Position numbers and translations under genes: made by a program. The notes beneath the pieces are model-generated. The model had not been told where the DNA came from, searched no databases, and worked only from the letters and a program-made list of their open reading frames with translations. Positions 30,107 to 38,965 of a DNA stretch of 64,000 nucleotides are shown one piece after another (position 1 is the stretch's first letter; every line of letters begins with the position of its first letter). The DNA lies in NCBI RefSeq assembly GCF_000745775.1, contig NZ_JQJY01000002.1, forward strand, positions 558,001 to 622,000, given 5' to 3'. Source of the DNA: Flavobacterium sp. ASV13 (GTDB lineage: Bacteria > Bacteroidota > Bacteroidia > Flavobacteriales > Flavobacteriaceae).

Positions 30107-30964
30107 CTAAAGAATATCTTCGCAAGTAAATACTTCTTTTAGTCGAACTCCTTTTTCAGTGTGTTCAACCGTTATAATTTGGTTATGAGCATCGTGCTCT
30201 AAGAATAAATAATAATTTTGATCAGCAGCTGCATTTAACAATTTGGCTTTTTCAGGCATCGTAAGTAATGGCCTTGTGTCATATCCCATTACATACGGAA
30301 GCGGAATATGTCCGGCTGTCGCCAATAAATCGGCACAAAAGACAATTGTTTTATCTTGATATTTTATATGCGGAATCATTTGTTTTTCGGTATGTCCGTC
30401 AACGTAAAAAATATCAAAACCCAATTCTTTTGAAAAACAAAAATCACTTTCCGGTCTTTCAACAAAATTCAATTTTCCGCTTTCCTGCATCGGCAAAATA
30501 TTTTCTGCCAAAAAAGAGGCTTTTTCACGAGCATTTGGTTTTGTGGCCCATTCCCAATGATTTTCATTTGTCCAGAATTTTGCATTTTTAAAAGCCGGTT
30601 CATATCCCGTTTTATCAGAATTCCATTGAACGCTTCCGCCGCAATGATCAAAATGCAGATGCGTCATAAAAACATCGGTAATATCATCTCGGTGAAAACC
30701 GTATTTTGCAAGTGATTTATCTATGGAATGTGAACCCCAAAGCGAGTAATATCCAAAAAACTTCTCTGATTGCTTGTCGCCCATTCCGGTATCAATCAAA
30801 ATCAGGCGATTTCCGTCTTCAATAAGCAAACAACGCGCTGCAATATCAATCAGATTATTAGGATCAGCAGGATTGGTTTTGTTCCAGATTGTTTTAGGAA
30901 CAACGCCAAACATGGCACCTCCGTCTAACTTAAAATTTCCAGATTCGATTGGATAAAGTTTCAT
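30107..30964 (-). CDS. Metallo-beta-lactamase-fold hydrolase
   Basis: 285 residues and no signal peptide, so cytoplasmic. The dinuclear zinc motif THLHFDHCGG gives His102, His104, Asp106 and His107. Further ligands are likely in DGHTEKQMIPH (His about 191) and FCADLLATAGHIP (Asp). The overall order (LIDTGMGDK, then HxHxDH) is that of the lactonase/N-acyl-homoserine-lactone hydrolase-like group. The substrate cannot be assigned from sequence; quorum quenching is only a possibility. Confidence 0.85.
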   Translation of the reverse strand: MKLYPIESGNFKLDGGAMFGVVPKTIWNKTNPADPNNLIDIAARCLLIEDGNRLILIDTGMGDKQSEKFFGYYSLWGSHSIDKSLAKYGFHRDDITDVFMTHLHFDHCGGSVQWNSDKTGYEPAFKNAKFWTNENHWEWATKPNAREKASFLAENILPMQESGKLNFVERPESDFCFSKELGFDIFYVDGHTEKQMIPHIKYQDKTIVFCADLLATAGHIPLPYVMGYDTRPLLTMPEKAKLLNAAADQNYYLFLEHDAHNQIITVEHTEKGVRLKEVFTCEDIL

Positions 30965-30987
30965 AAAAATAATTTCTAGTAAGCAAA

Positions 30988-30995
30988 CAAAGCTA
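30988..30995 (-). promoter_or_regulatory. -7 element TAGCTTTG for the metallo-hydrolase
   Basis: An exact TAnnTTTG match 23 bases upstream of the start. Confidence 0.55.
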
Positions 30996-31046
30996 GCAAA
31001 TCCTGCTGCTTTAAACTAAAAATTCGTTGTAAAACTTTTTGAAGAA

Positions 31047-31967
31047 CTATTCTAAAGTAATCGAAGAACTACCCATTATTTCTTGTTTGTCGAAGAAATT
31101 GACAAAATAAGTTCCTTTTTTAAACTTGGCTAAATCATTATTCAAAACACCATAAACATTGGCCATTTTTCCTTGGTAATCAACACCAACTAAAAAACTA
31201 TAAACCAAGGCTTTATCATTTCCAAATTCGATTAATTTATTTTCGCCTAAAACAGTATTTTTTTGATCTAAAACCTGAATATAGTAAACTCTTTTTCCTG
31301 TTTTTGCAACAGAATTTCCGTTAACAGAAAAACTAATTTTAAGCTTATCTGTGTTTTTTGCTTTAGTAGTTTCCTGTTCTTTTCCCGAACTTTTTTCATT
31401 AAAAGCAGTGACTTTAAAATTACCCAACGAAAGTCTTGAAGCATCTTTTAAGGTAGATTCCAACTTTTTTTGTTTTAAAATCAGCGTATCATTTTCTGCT
31501 TTTTGCTTGTACATTACTACATTCTGACTTTCAATTTCAGTAAGCAGATTTTTATTTTGAGATTTCAGTTTTTTAATTTCCGCAACTTTTAGATCCAATG
31601 AAATTTTTAGATCCGATAGTTGTTTACGGTAAATTTTAATCTGTTCAACTGAAGGATTTTTAGAAGCTTTTATGATTTCCATCAAATTCTCAATATTCTT
31701 TTTTTGGAGCTCCAATTCTTCAGAAAGTGCCGTTTTTTCAAAAATGGCAACATCATAAGCCAGTTTCAAATTATTCAAAGAATCCAATATATTTTCCTGG
31801 TCGAGTGTTTCTGAGCTTGCTCCCGTAATCTCTAATGTAGTGACAGAAGGCTTTTCTATGATATCATTTGGTTCGTTGCTAAAGATTAAATACGTCGCAC
31901 CTATTCCAAAAATAAAAATTATTGCAAAAAGGGCTTTAATCCAGCTATCTTTGTGGTTTTTCTTCAT
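31047..31967 (-). CDS. Membrane-anchored coiled-coil protein of unknown function
   Basis: 306 residues. A short positively charged N-terminus (MKKNHKDSWIK) precedes one membrane segment (about 11-29, ALFAIIFIFGIGATYLIF), so the rest lies in the periplasm. Residues about 60-180 are a long Lys/Glu/Leu-rich coiled coil, and a C-terminal beta domain (about 205-306) holds KISFSVNGNSVAKTGKRVYY. I do not recognise a family; a structural or envelope-spanning role is plausible. Confidence 0.7.
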   Translation of the reverse strand: MKKNHKDSWIKALFAIIFIFGIGATYLIFSNEPNDIIEKPSVTTLEITGASSETLDQENILDSLNNLKLAYDVAIFEKTALSEELELQKKNIENLMEIIKASKNPSVEQIKIYRKQLSDLKISLDLKVAEIKKLKSQNKNLLTEIESQNVVMYKQKAENDTLILKQKKLESTLKDASRLSLGNFKVTAFNEKSSGKEQETTKAKNTDKLKISFSVNGNSVAKTGKRVYYIQVLDQKNTVLGENKLIEFGNDKALVYSFLVGVDYQGKMANVYGVLNNDLAKFKKGTYFVNFFDKQEIMGSSSITLE

Positions 31968-31986
31968 GATAACTCATAATTTTCTG

Positions 31987-31994
31987 CAAAAGTA
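31987..31994 (-). promoter_or_regulatory. -7 element TACTTTTG for the coiled-coil membrane protein
   Basis: An exact TAnnTTTG match 19 bases upstream of the start. Confidence 0.55.
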
Positions 31995-32215
31995 CCAAAA
32001 ATTTAAAACTAAGCACAGGTAAAAATACGGTATTTTAACGCTTTAATACAACAATTAATAATTTAGAAACATACAAACTATGTTTTTGTAAGTTTCTTTT
32101 TATTTACTTAAGAATTTGGCGTTTTTAAAAGAATTTTTGAACACAAAATAACTTCTATCTATTTTAACATTTGTTATAATAATGTGAACCGTTATGGAAA
32201 AAGGTTTTTAAGTCG

Positions 32216-32223
32216 TATCTTTG
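32216..32223 (+). promoter_or_regulatory. -7 element TATCTTTG of the suf operon
   Basis: An exact TAnnTTTG match about 108 bases upstream of sufA, giving a leader of about 100 bases. I see no recognisable Fe-S regulator site in it. An in-frame ATG at 32244 lies just after this box, but the conserved family start is at 32331. Confidence 0.6.
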
Positions 32224-32330
32224 CAGACAATTTCATTTGAACATTGATAGACAGCTGTTTAAATTGTAATAATTTGATTACTTTTTTAAACATTTCTAAC
32301 AATAAAAGAAAATTAAAAACCATAAACACA

Positions 32331-32660
32331 ATGATAAAAGTTTCTGATACAGCCAAAAAGAAAATCATCGATTTGATGACCGATGATGGTTTTGACGCCG
32401 CACATGACTACGTACGTGTGGGAGTGAAAAGTGGCGGATGCTCTGGATTGTCATACGATTTGAAATTTGACAAAACCAAAGGCGATGATGATAAGATATT
32501 CGTAGATAACGATATACAAATTGCAGTTGAAAAAAAATCATTTTTGTATTTAGCCGGAACAATTCTTGAATTTTCAGGCGGATTAAACGGAAAAGGATTT
32601 GTTTTTAACAACCCAAATGCCAGCAGAACTTGCGGATGCGGAGAATCATTTTCTCTTTAG
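32331..32660 (+). CDS. sufA: A-type iron-sulfur carrier SufA/IscA
   Basis: 109 residues from the ATG at 32331 (MIKVSDTAKKKI, the usual family start). The three conserved cysteines are in GGCSGLSY and in the C-terminal CGCGESFSL. A-type carriers accept Fe-S clusters from the SufBCD scaffold and hand them to target proteins. It is the first gene of the suf region and is followed 85 bases later by sufB. Confidence 0.93.
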   Translation: MIKVSDTAKKKIIDLMTDDGFDAAHDYVRVGVKSGGCSGLSYDLKFDKTKGDDDKIFVDNDIQIAVEKKSFLYLAGTILEFSGGLNGKGFVFNNPNASRTCGCGESFSL

Positions 32661-32745
32661 TCAAAAGCCGAAAGTCGTAAAGTCATTAAAGACTTAATTG
32701 ACTTCAAACTTTAGACTTCAAAACTACTTAGACAATAACAAAATA

Positions 32746-34194
32746 ATGAGCAAATACACAGAAGACGATTTAAAAATCGAACTCGAAACTAAAGAATACG
32801 AATACGGATTTTATACCAATATAGAATCTGAGACGTTTCCTATTGGCTTAAACGAAGACATCGTGAGAGCTATTTCTCTTAAAAAAGAAGAACCTGAATG
32901 GATGACCGAATGGCGCATCGAGGCTTTCCGTGCCTGGAAAGAAATGATCGAGCCAGAATGGGCAAATGTTCGTTACGAAAAACCAGACTTTCAGGCGATT
33001 TCTTATTATTCAGCTCCAAAACAAGTAGATCCTAACAAAACTTTGGATGATGTTGATCCGGAATTATTAGAGATGTACAAAAAATTGGGGATTTCTGTTG
33101 ACGAACAAAAAATGATGAACAATGTCGCTATGGATATTGTTGTCGATTCTGTTTCTGTTGCAACAACTTTCAAAAAAACTTTGGCCGAAAAAGGAATTAT
33201 TTTCTGTCCAATTTCTGAAGCTATTAAAGAACATCCTGAATTAGTAAAAAAATATTTAGGAACTGTTGTACCTCAAAAAGACAACTTCTACGCAGCATTA
33301 AACTCAGCGGTTTTCTCTGACGGAAGTTTCTGTTATATTCCAAAAGGCGTTAAATGCCCAATGGAACTTTCAACTTATTTCAGAATCAATCAGGCAGGAA
33401 CTGGACAATTCGAAAGAACTCTAGTTATTGCAGATGAAGGAAGTTACGTTTCTTACCTTGAAGGATGTACTGCTCCAAGCCGTGACGAAAATCAATTACA
33501 CGCTGCTGTGGTTGAATTAATCGCGTTGGATGATGCTGAAATCAAATATTCTACAGTTCAAAACTGGTTCCCTGGAAACAAAGAAGGAAAAGGTGGAGTT
33601 TACAACTTCGTTACAAAAAGAGGTTTATGCGAAACTAACGCTAAGATTTCTTGGACACAAGTTGAAACAGGTTCTGCTGTAACCTGGAAATATCCTTCTT
33701 GTGTATTAAAAGGAGATAATTCGGTAGGAGAATTTTATTCTATCGCCGTTACTAATAATTACCAACAAGCTGATACCGGAACTAAAATGATCCATTTAGG
33801 AAAAAATACTAAATCGACTATTATTTCTAAAGGTATTTCGGCTGGAAAATCACAAAATAGTTACCGTGGTTTAGTACAAATTTCGCCAAGAGCGGAGAAT
33901 GCAAGAAACTTTTCGCAATGTGATTCATTGTTAATGGGTAACAATTGTGGTGCGCATACTTTCCCATATATCGAAAGTAAAAATCCATCAGCTAAAATTG
34001 AGCACGAAGCAACGACAAGTAAAATTGGAGAAGATCAGGTTTTCTATTGCAACCAAAGAGGTATCCCGACTGAAAAAGCGATTGCCTTAATTGTAAATGG
34101 TTTCAGTAAAGATGTATTGAACAAACTTCCGATGGAATTTGCGGTTGAAGCTCAAAAATTATTAGAGATTTCTTTAGAAGGTTCTGTAGGGTAA
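32746..34194 (+). CDS. sufB: Fe-S cluster assembly scaffold SufB
   Basis: 482 residues from ATG 32746 ([10 protein letters not shown]); an upstream in-frame start at 32698 lies in a non-conserved stretch. The SUF-FeS core beta-helix is well conserved: [21 protein letters not shown]-like [25 protein letters not shown], and the C-terminal [21 protein letters not shown] with the cluster-related cysteine, followed by [12 protein letters not shown]. It forms the SufBC2D scaffold on which new clusters are built. Confidence 0.96.
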   Translation: MSKYTEDDLKIELETKEYEYGFYTNIESETFPIGLNEDIVRAISLKKEEPEWMTEWRIEAFRAWKEMIEPEWANVRYEKPDFQAISYYSAPKQVDPNKTLDDVDPELLEMYKKLGISVDEQKMMNNVAMDIVVDSVSVATTFKKTLAEKGIIFCPISEAIKEHPELVKKYLGTVVPQKDNFYAALNSAVFSDGSFCYIPKGVKCPMELSTYFRINQAGTGQFERTLVIADEGSYVSYLEGCTAPSRDENQLHAAVVELIALDDAEIKYSTVQNWFPGNKEGKGGVYNFVTKRGLCETNAKISWTQVETGSAVTWKYPSCVLKGDNSVGEFYSIAVTNNYQQADTGTKMIHLGKNTKSTIISKGISAGKSQNSYRGLVQISPRAENARNFSQCDSLLMGNNCGAHTFPYIESKNPSAKIEHEATTSKIGEDQVFYCNQRGIPTEKAIALIVNGFSKDVLNKLPMEFAVEAQKLLEISLEGSVG

Positions 34195-34201
34195 TTTGAA
34201 G

Positions 34202-34690
34202 ATGGAAAATAAAAAAGTCATCATTTTAGGTTCTTCCCGAAAAAATGGAAACACAACAAAAATTGTGGATGAAATTTCTAAGGAGCATCACATTGATGTG
34301 GTGAATTTAAGTGATTACAATATTTCGTATTACGATTACGAAAGCAAAAATATAGACGATGATTTTCTTCCCTTAATAAGAAGAATACTGGAAGAATACG
34401 ACACTTTACTTTTTGCAACGCCGGTTTATTGGTACAATATGAGCGGAATTATGAAGGTCTTTTTCGACAGGATTTCAGATTTAATCCGAATTGAAAAAGA
34501 AACCGGAAGAAAACTAAGAGGAAAGAAAATTGGAGTGATTACAAACTCACACGATAATGAAATCGAAGATAGTTTTTACATCCCGTTTCAAAAATCAGCC
34601 GATTATTTAGGCATGGAATATTTAGGACACGCGCATTTTAACGCCAACATCCTAAACCAACAAACAAAAATAGAATTGACATTTATATAA
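34202..34690 (+). CDS. NADPH-dependent FMN reductase-like flavodoxin-fold protein
   Basis: 162 residues from ATG 34202; a TTG two codons earlier is also possible. The flavin phosphate loop is GSSRKNGNTTK near the N-terminus, and ATPVYWYNMSGIMKVFFDRI is the typical second flavin motif of the NAD(P)H-dependent FMN reductase/iron-sulfur flavoprotein group. It starts 7 bases after sufB and is not a standard suf gene. It may supply electrons or reduce iron for cluster assembly, but that is inferred from position only. Confidence 0.8.
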   Translation: MENKKVIILGSSRKNGNTTKIVDEISKEHHIDVVNLSDYNISYYDYESKNIDDDFLPLIRRILEEYDTLLFATPVYWYNMSGIMKVFFDRISDLIRIEKETGRKLRGKKIGVITNSHDNEIEDSFYIPFQKSADYLGMEYLGHAHFNANILNQQTKIELTFI

Positions 34691-34701
34691 AATAAAAAAC
34701 A

Positions 34702-35448
34702 ATGTTATCAATAAAAAACCTTCACGCCGCGATTGGTGATAAAGAAATCCTGAAAGGAATTAATATAGAAGTTAAAGCTGGAGAAGTTCACGCTATCATG
34801 GGACCAAACGGTTCTGGAAAAAGTACACTTTCTGCAGTTATTGCAGGAAACGAAAACTATGAAGTTACAGACGGAGAAGTTATTCTTGACGGAGAAGATC
34901 TTGCTGATTTAGCTCCTGAAGAAAGAGCGCACAAAGGGGTTTTCCTTTCGTTTCAATATCCGGTAGAAATTCCTGGAGTTAGCGTAACTAACTTTATGAA
35001 AACGGCTATCAACGAAACGCGTAAAGCAAACGGTCAGGAAGAAATGCCGGCTAACGAAATGTTGAAAGTTATTCGTGAGAAATCTGAATTATTAGAAATT
35101 GATCGTAAATTTTTATCTCGTTCTTTAAATGAAGGTTTTTCCGGAGGAGAGAAAAAAAGAAACGAAATCTTCCAAATGGCAATGTTGGAGCCAAAATTAG
35201 CTATCCTTGACGAAACCGATTCTGGTCTTGATATCGACGCATTAAGAATTGTGGCTAATGGTGTAAACAAATTAAAAAGCGATAAAAACGCTATTATTGT
35301 TATCACACACTACCAACGTTTGTTAGATTATATCGTTCCGGATTTCGTTCACGTTCTTTACAACGGAAGAATTGTAAAATCTGGAGGAAAAGAATTGGCT
35401 TACGAACTGGAAGAAAAAGGATACGACTGGATCAAAGCAGAAAACTAA
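34702..35448 (+). CDS. sufC: Fe-S cluster assembly ATPase SufC
   Basis: 248 residues, an ABC-type ATPase: Walker A GPNGSGKST (about 34-42), signature FSGGEKKRNE, Walker B LAILDETDSGLD, and the switch His in IVITHYQRLLDY. It powers conformational changes in the SufBC2D complex. It lies 11 bases after the flavoprotein gene. Confidence 0.96.
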   Translation: MLSIKNLHAAIGDKEILKGINIEVKAGEVHAIMGPNGSGKSTLSAVIAGNENYEVTDGEVILDGEDLADLAPEERAHKGVFLSFQYPVEIPGVSVTNFMKTAINETRKANGQEEMPANEMLKVIREKSELLEIDRKFLSRSLNEGFSGGEKKRNEIFQMAMLEPKLAILDETDSGLDIDALRIVANGVNKLKSDKNAIIVITHYQRLLDYIVPDFVHVLYNGRIVKSGGKELAYELEEKGYDWIKAEN

Positions 35449-35455
35449 AATTTGT

Positions 35456-35488
35456 TTCAGGTTTCATGTTTTTTTAGTTTCAAGTTAA
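35456..35488. repeat. gtttcaggtttcaag-type words, left of the IVP gene
   Basis: Copies of gtttcaggtttcatg and agtttcaag. The complementary words aacctgaaacttgaaacctgaaac lie at 35926-35950 on the other side of the four-helix-bundle gene, so the gene is bracketed by inverted words of the same family. A compact hairpin of this family is at 41510-41570. Confidence 0.6.
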
Positions 35489-35533
35489 ATTACATTTTGT
35501 AGGTTTAAACTTAAAATTATTAAAATAGAAATT

Positions 35534-35923
35534 ATGGCAACAATAACTCGATTTGAGGATTTAGAAATCTGGAAAGAGGCTCGACGATTAGCAAAGGAAA
35601 TTCATCTTATTGCAGTTCAAACAGAGTTAAGATCAGATCTCAGATTTAAAAATCAAATAAAAGATTCTTCGGGTTCAGTGATGGATAACATTGCTGAGGG
35701 ATTTGAAAGAGATGGAAATTTAGAATTTCGACAATTTTTATCTATCGCAAAAGGTTCAGCCGGAGAAACAAGATCTCAATTATATCGCGTTTTTGATTTT
35801 GAATATATTTCGGAACAAAAATTCGAAGCTTTAAAAAAGGATTATGAAAATTTAAGCGGTAAAATAAAAAACTTTATCACTTACCTAAATAAAAAAGATT
35901 TCAAGGGGAATAAGTTTCAATAG
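35534..35923 (+). CDS. Four-helix-bundle protein of the 23S rRNA intervening-sequence family
   Basis: 129 residues. The start [20 protein letters not shown], the middle [16 protein letters not shown] and the end [11 protein letters not shown] match the S23/IVP-like four-helix-bundle family, which is common and scattered in Bacteroidota. The members often sit inside other operons and their role is unknown. It separates sufC from sufD and is bracketed by inverted gtttcaggttt-type words, which suggests it arrived as a mobile module. Confidence 0.85.
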   Translation: MATITRFEDLEIWKEARRLAKEIHLIAVQTELRSDLRFKNQIKDSSGSVMDNIAEGFERDGNLEFRQFLSIAKGSAGETRSQLYRVFDFEYISEQKFEALKKDYENLSGKIKNFITYLNKKDFKGNKFQ

Positions 35924-35925
35924 GT

Positions 35926-35950
35926 AACCTGAAACTTGAAACCTGAAACA
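35926..35950. repeat. aacctgaaacttgaaacctgaaac words, right of the IVP gene
   Basis: Two direct copies of cctgaaac separated by ttgaaa, in inverted orientation to the words at 35456-35488. Confidence 0.6.
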
Positions 35951-35970
35951 CCGAAGGAAACAAAAGAACA

Positions 35971-37287
35971 ATGGATTTAAAAGAAAAATTAGTATCGTCT
36001 TTTATGGCTTTTGAAGAGCGTGTCGATGTACATTCAGATTTACATGACATACGCACAAATGCTTTAAAAAACTTCGAAAATAAAGGTTTCCCAACCAAAA
36101 AAGAAGAAGCTTGGAAATATACATCGCTAAATGCCATCTTAAAAAATGACTTTACGGTTTTTCCAAAACAGGAAAATGCAATCGAATTCAATCAGGTAAA
36201 AAAGTACTTTTTACACGAAATTGATACTTACAAATTAGTATTTATAGATGGCGTTTTCAGTTCGCATTTGTCTTCTACAACGCATGACGGAATCGATGTT
36301 TGTTTGATGTCATCGGCATTGACCAAACCAAAATATAAAATGGTTATTGATACGTATTTCAACCAAATCGCAAGTAAAGATGACAGCTTGACTTCATTGA
36401 ATACGGCTTTTGCAATTGAAGGTGCTTTTATCAATATCCCAAAGAAAAAAGTAGCTGATAAACCAATTGAGATTATGTATTTCTCAACAGGAAACGAATC
36501 GGCTTTAATGGTTCAACCAAGAAATTTGGTTATTGTTGGTGAAAATTCACATGTTCAAATTATCGAGCGTCACCAAAGTTTGAATGAAAACCCGGTTTTA
36601 ACCAATTCGGTTACCGAGATTTTTGCCCAAAAACGTGCAATTGTTGACTATTACAAAATTCAAAACGACAATAGTGAAGCCAATTTAATTGACAACACTT
36701 TCGTTTCGCAACAACAGGAAAGTCATGCTTATGTTCATACTTTCTCTTTTGGTGGAAATTTAACTCGTAACAACTTAAACTTCTATCACTTTGGTGAAAG
36801 ATTGACAAGTACGTTAAACGGAATTTCGATCTTAAACGACAAACAACACGTTGATCATTATACTTTGGTAAACCACGCAACGCCAAATTGCGAAAGTTTC
36901 CAGGATTATAAAGGAATCTTCTCTGATCGTTCAACAGGAGTTTTCAACGGAAAAGTTTTGGTAGAAAAAGAAGCTCAAAAAACAAATGCTTTCCAAAAAA
37001 GCAATAATATTTTATTGAGTGATAAAGCGACTATCAACGCAAAACCACAATTAGAGATTTTTGCGGACGACGTAAAATGTTCTCACGGTTGTACAGTTGG
37101 ACAGCTTGACGAAACTGCAATGTTCTATATGCAATCTCGTGGTATTCCACAAAAAGAAGCTAAAGCTTTATTGATGTACGCATTCTCAAATGCCGTAATC
37201 GAAAGCATCAAAATACCAGAATTAAAACAAAGAATTACTAAAATCATCGCCATGAAGTTAGGCGTGAATTTAGGATTTGATTTGTAG
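35971..37287 (+). CDS. sufD: Fe-S cluster assembly protein SufD
   Basis: 438 residues. The N-terminal helical part contains KNFENKGFPTKKEEAWKYTSL, the usual SufD start motif, and the C-terminal beta-helix ends with FADDVKCSHGCTVGQLDE (the conserved Cys and His), followed by YMQSRGIPQKEAKALLMYAF. It is a SufB paralogue and partner in SufBC2D. It is separated from sufC by the IVP-family gene and followed by a long hairpin. Confidence 0.95.
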   Translation: MDLKEKLVSSFMAFEERVDVHSDLHDIRTNALKNFENKGFPTKKEEAWKYTSLNAILKNDFTVFPKQENAIEFNQVKKYFLHEIDTYKLVFIDGVFSSHLSSTTHDGIDVCLMSSALTKPKYKMVIDTYFNQIASKDDSLTSLNTAFAIEGAFINIPKKKVADKPIEIMYFSTGNESALMVQPRNLVIVGENSHVQIIERHQSLNENPVLTNSVTEIFAQKRAIVDYYKIQNDNSEANLIDNTFVSQQQESHAYVHTFSFGGNLTRNNLNFYHFGERLTSTLNGISILNDKQHVDHYTLVNHATPNCESFQDYKGIFSDRSTGVFNGKVLVEKEAQKTNAFQKSNNILLSDKATINAKPQLEIFADDVKCSHGCTVGQLDETAMFYMQSRGIPQKEAKALLMYAFSNAVIESIKIPELKQRITKIIAMKLGVNLGFDL

Positions 37288-37292
37288 TATTG

Positions 37293-37391
37293 TTTAACCG
37301 CAAGGTTCGCAAAGATTTACGCAAAGTTCGCAAGGTTTAGTTTTAAACTTTGCGAACTTTGCGCTTTTTACTTAGCGTCTTTGCGGTTAAA
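37293..37391. repeat. Long intergenic hairpin of the ccgcaaagttcgcaaag family
   Basis: Begins ttaaccgcaaggttcgcaaag and ends gcgtctttgcggttaa, with internal arms gcaaagttcgcaaggtttag and aaactttgcgaactttgc. The whole 99-base space between the convergent sufD and the serine hydrolase gene is made of these words. It can fold into one long hairpin and may end transcription from both sides. Confidence 0.75.
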
Positions 37392-37393
37392 TT

Positions 37394-38743
37394 TTATTTT
37401 TTTACTGAAGAAATTATCCCTTTCAAAAACCCATTAAAATCAAATCCAGGTTTTTCTTCCTTCACTCCCATTCTTACGATAACCATATCCAAAGACGGAA
37501 TAATCGCCACCATTTGCCCTTGATATCCACTGCAATAAAACATATCTTTAGGAACATCTGGGAATTTCCCTCCGGCGTTTAGCCAAAATTGAGCTCCATA
37601 TTTTCCTTCAGAAGTATTCGTTGGAGTTGCTGTGTATTTTACCCAGCTTTCATCCAAAATTTGCTCACCGTTCCAGTTTCCTTTGTGGAGATATAATAAT
37701 CCGAATTTTGACCAGTCTCTTGGCGTTGCCCATCCGTAAGATGAACCAACGAAAGTTCCAGACATATCTTGTTCCACAATCATCGAGTTCATTCCGATTT
37801 TGTCGATTACGGCGCTGTACCAGAAATCAAGATATTCTTGTTGTGTTTTAAACTGGCCTCTTAAAATTCGGGATAATAAATTGGTTGTTCCTGATGAATA
37901 ATACCAATGTGTATTCGGTTTAAACTTCGCTGGTTTATCCATTTGCACTTTTCCCATATCTTCAGATTGGAAAAGCATTTGTGTTGCATCGCAGATTGTA
38001 CTGTAATTTTCTTCCCATTCTAAACCAGAATTCATATGAAGCAAATCGTTAACCGTAATATTTTTACGTTCATCATTTTGCCATTCTTTGATTGGCGCTG
38101 GTTTGTAAATATCAATTTTTCCTTGTTTAGCCAAAACCCCAAAAGCAGAACTGGTAATACTTTTTGTCATCGACCAGCCTAAAATTTTGCTGTCTTTATT
38201 GAAACCTGTATCGTATTTTTCGCCGATTAATTTGTCTTTATATAAAACTACAACGGCACGTGTGCGTTTCGCTTTCCCGCCATTTTTATCGAATGAATCG
38301 TCAATTGCTTTTTTCAATTTTGTGTAATCGACATTTGCGAAAGCAGTATCTTTTGGTTCGTTATTCCCGTAAGGAAAAGGAAGATTATTAACCAATTTTG
38401 TTCTTTTTGGAAGCAAATAGGGTTTTGAAATATCATAATCATCATTAATTAATAAAGCACCCAAACCATCTCTGTAAATAGCTTTTCTTTCTTTCAAACC
38501 ATAAACTGCCGATGTTGCAAATTTTCCCACATCATCAATTGTATTTGTTGCGAGATCCAATAAATGAATATCATTATCTGTTTTCTGAATTAAATCTAAA
38601 GAGCGATGATCCATAAAATGTCCGGATGCAACGCTTTTAGCAGAAAAACCGGAAATCAAATCCAATTTCGGATACGTTGTAAATCCGAAATACAAAAAAG
38701 CAAGAACCAAAGCAAGTACAAGTACTTTTAGAAATTTTTTCAT
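37394..38743 (-). CDS. Serine beta-lactamase-like hydrolase (class C / esterase family)
   Basis: 449 residues. A single N-terminal membrane or signal segment (about 5-22) places it in the periplasm. The active-site tetrad SMTK has the nucleophile Ser191 and Lys194, and the second motif is YSSGTTN (a YxN-like box). The family includes class C beta-lactamases, DD-peptidases and esterases; the substrate cannot be chosen here. It interrupts the suf gene cluster on the opposite strand. Confidence 0.85.
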   Translation of the reverse strand: MKKFLKVLVLALVLAFLYFGFTTYPKLDLISGFSAKSVASGHFMDHRSLDLIQKTDNDIHLLDLATNTIDDVGKFATSAVYGLKERKAIYRDGLGALLINDDYDISKPYLLPKRTKLVNNLPFPYGNNEPKDTAFANVDYTKLKKAIDDSFDKNGGKAKRTRAVVVLYKDKLIGEKYDTGFNKDSKILGWSMTKSITSSAFGVLAKQGKIDIYKPAPIKEWQNDERKNITVNDLLHMNSGLEWEENYSTICDATQMLFQSEDMGKVQMDKPAKFKPNTHWYYSSGTTNLLSRILRGQFKTQQEYLDFWYSAVIDKIGMNSMIVEQDMSGTFVGSSYGWATPRDWSKFGLLYLHKGNWNGEQILDESWVKYTATPTNTSEGKYGAQFWLNAGGKFPDVPKDMFYCSGYQGQMVAIIPSLDMVIVRMGVKEEKPGFDFNGFLKGIISSVKK

Positions 38744-38931
38744 AATGATGTTAGATATTTTTAATGCAATATAAATAATTTATGTTCACGATTTTAGAAC
38801 TCAAATTACAAATACAATTCGGATACCGCAGAAAACCTTATCAATTTTTAAGGATTCAGCATTTACGCCATATGACAATGGCATCATAAAAGGAAATTAT
38901 AGAATTGCCGTGGAAACAAATTTAGTTTTAG

Positions 38932-38939
38932 TACTTTTG
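38932..38939 (+). promoter_or_regulatory. -7 element TACTTTTG upstream of sufS
   Basis: An exact TAnnTTTG match 26 bases before the sufS start, so sufS-sufE has its own promoter after the interrupting gene. Confidence 0.6.
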
Positions 38940-38965
38940 TAAATAGATTATTTTCTAAATAAGAC

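Noticed and set aside
38361..38380. Another cccgtaaggaa sequence like the LRR upstream motif
   Set aside because: It lies inside the serine hydrolase coding sequence and has no -7-like box at the right distance.
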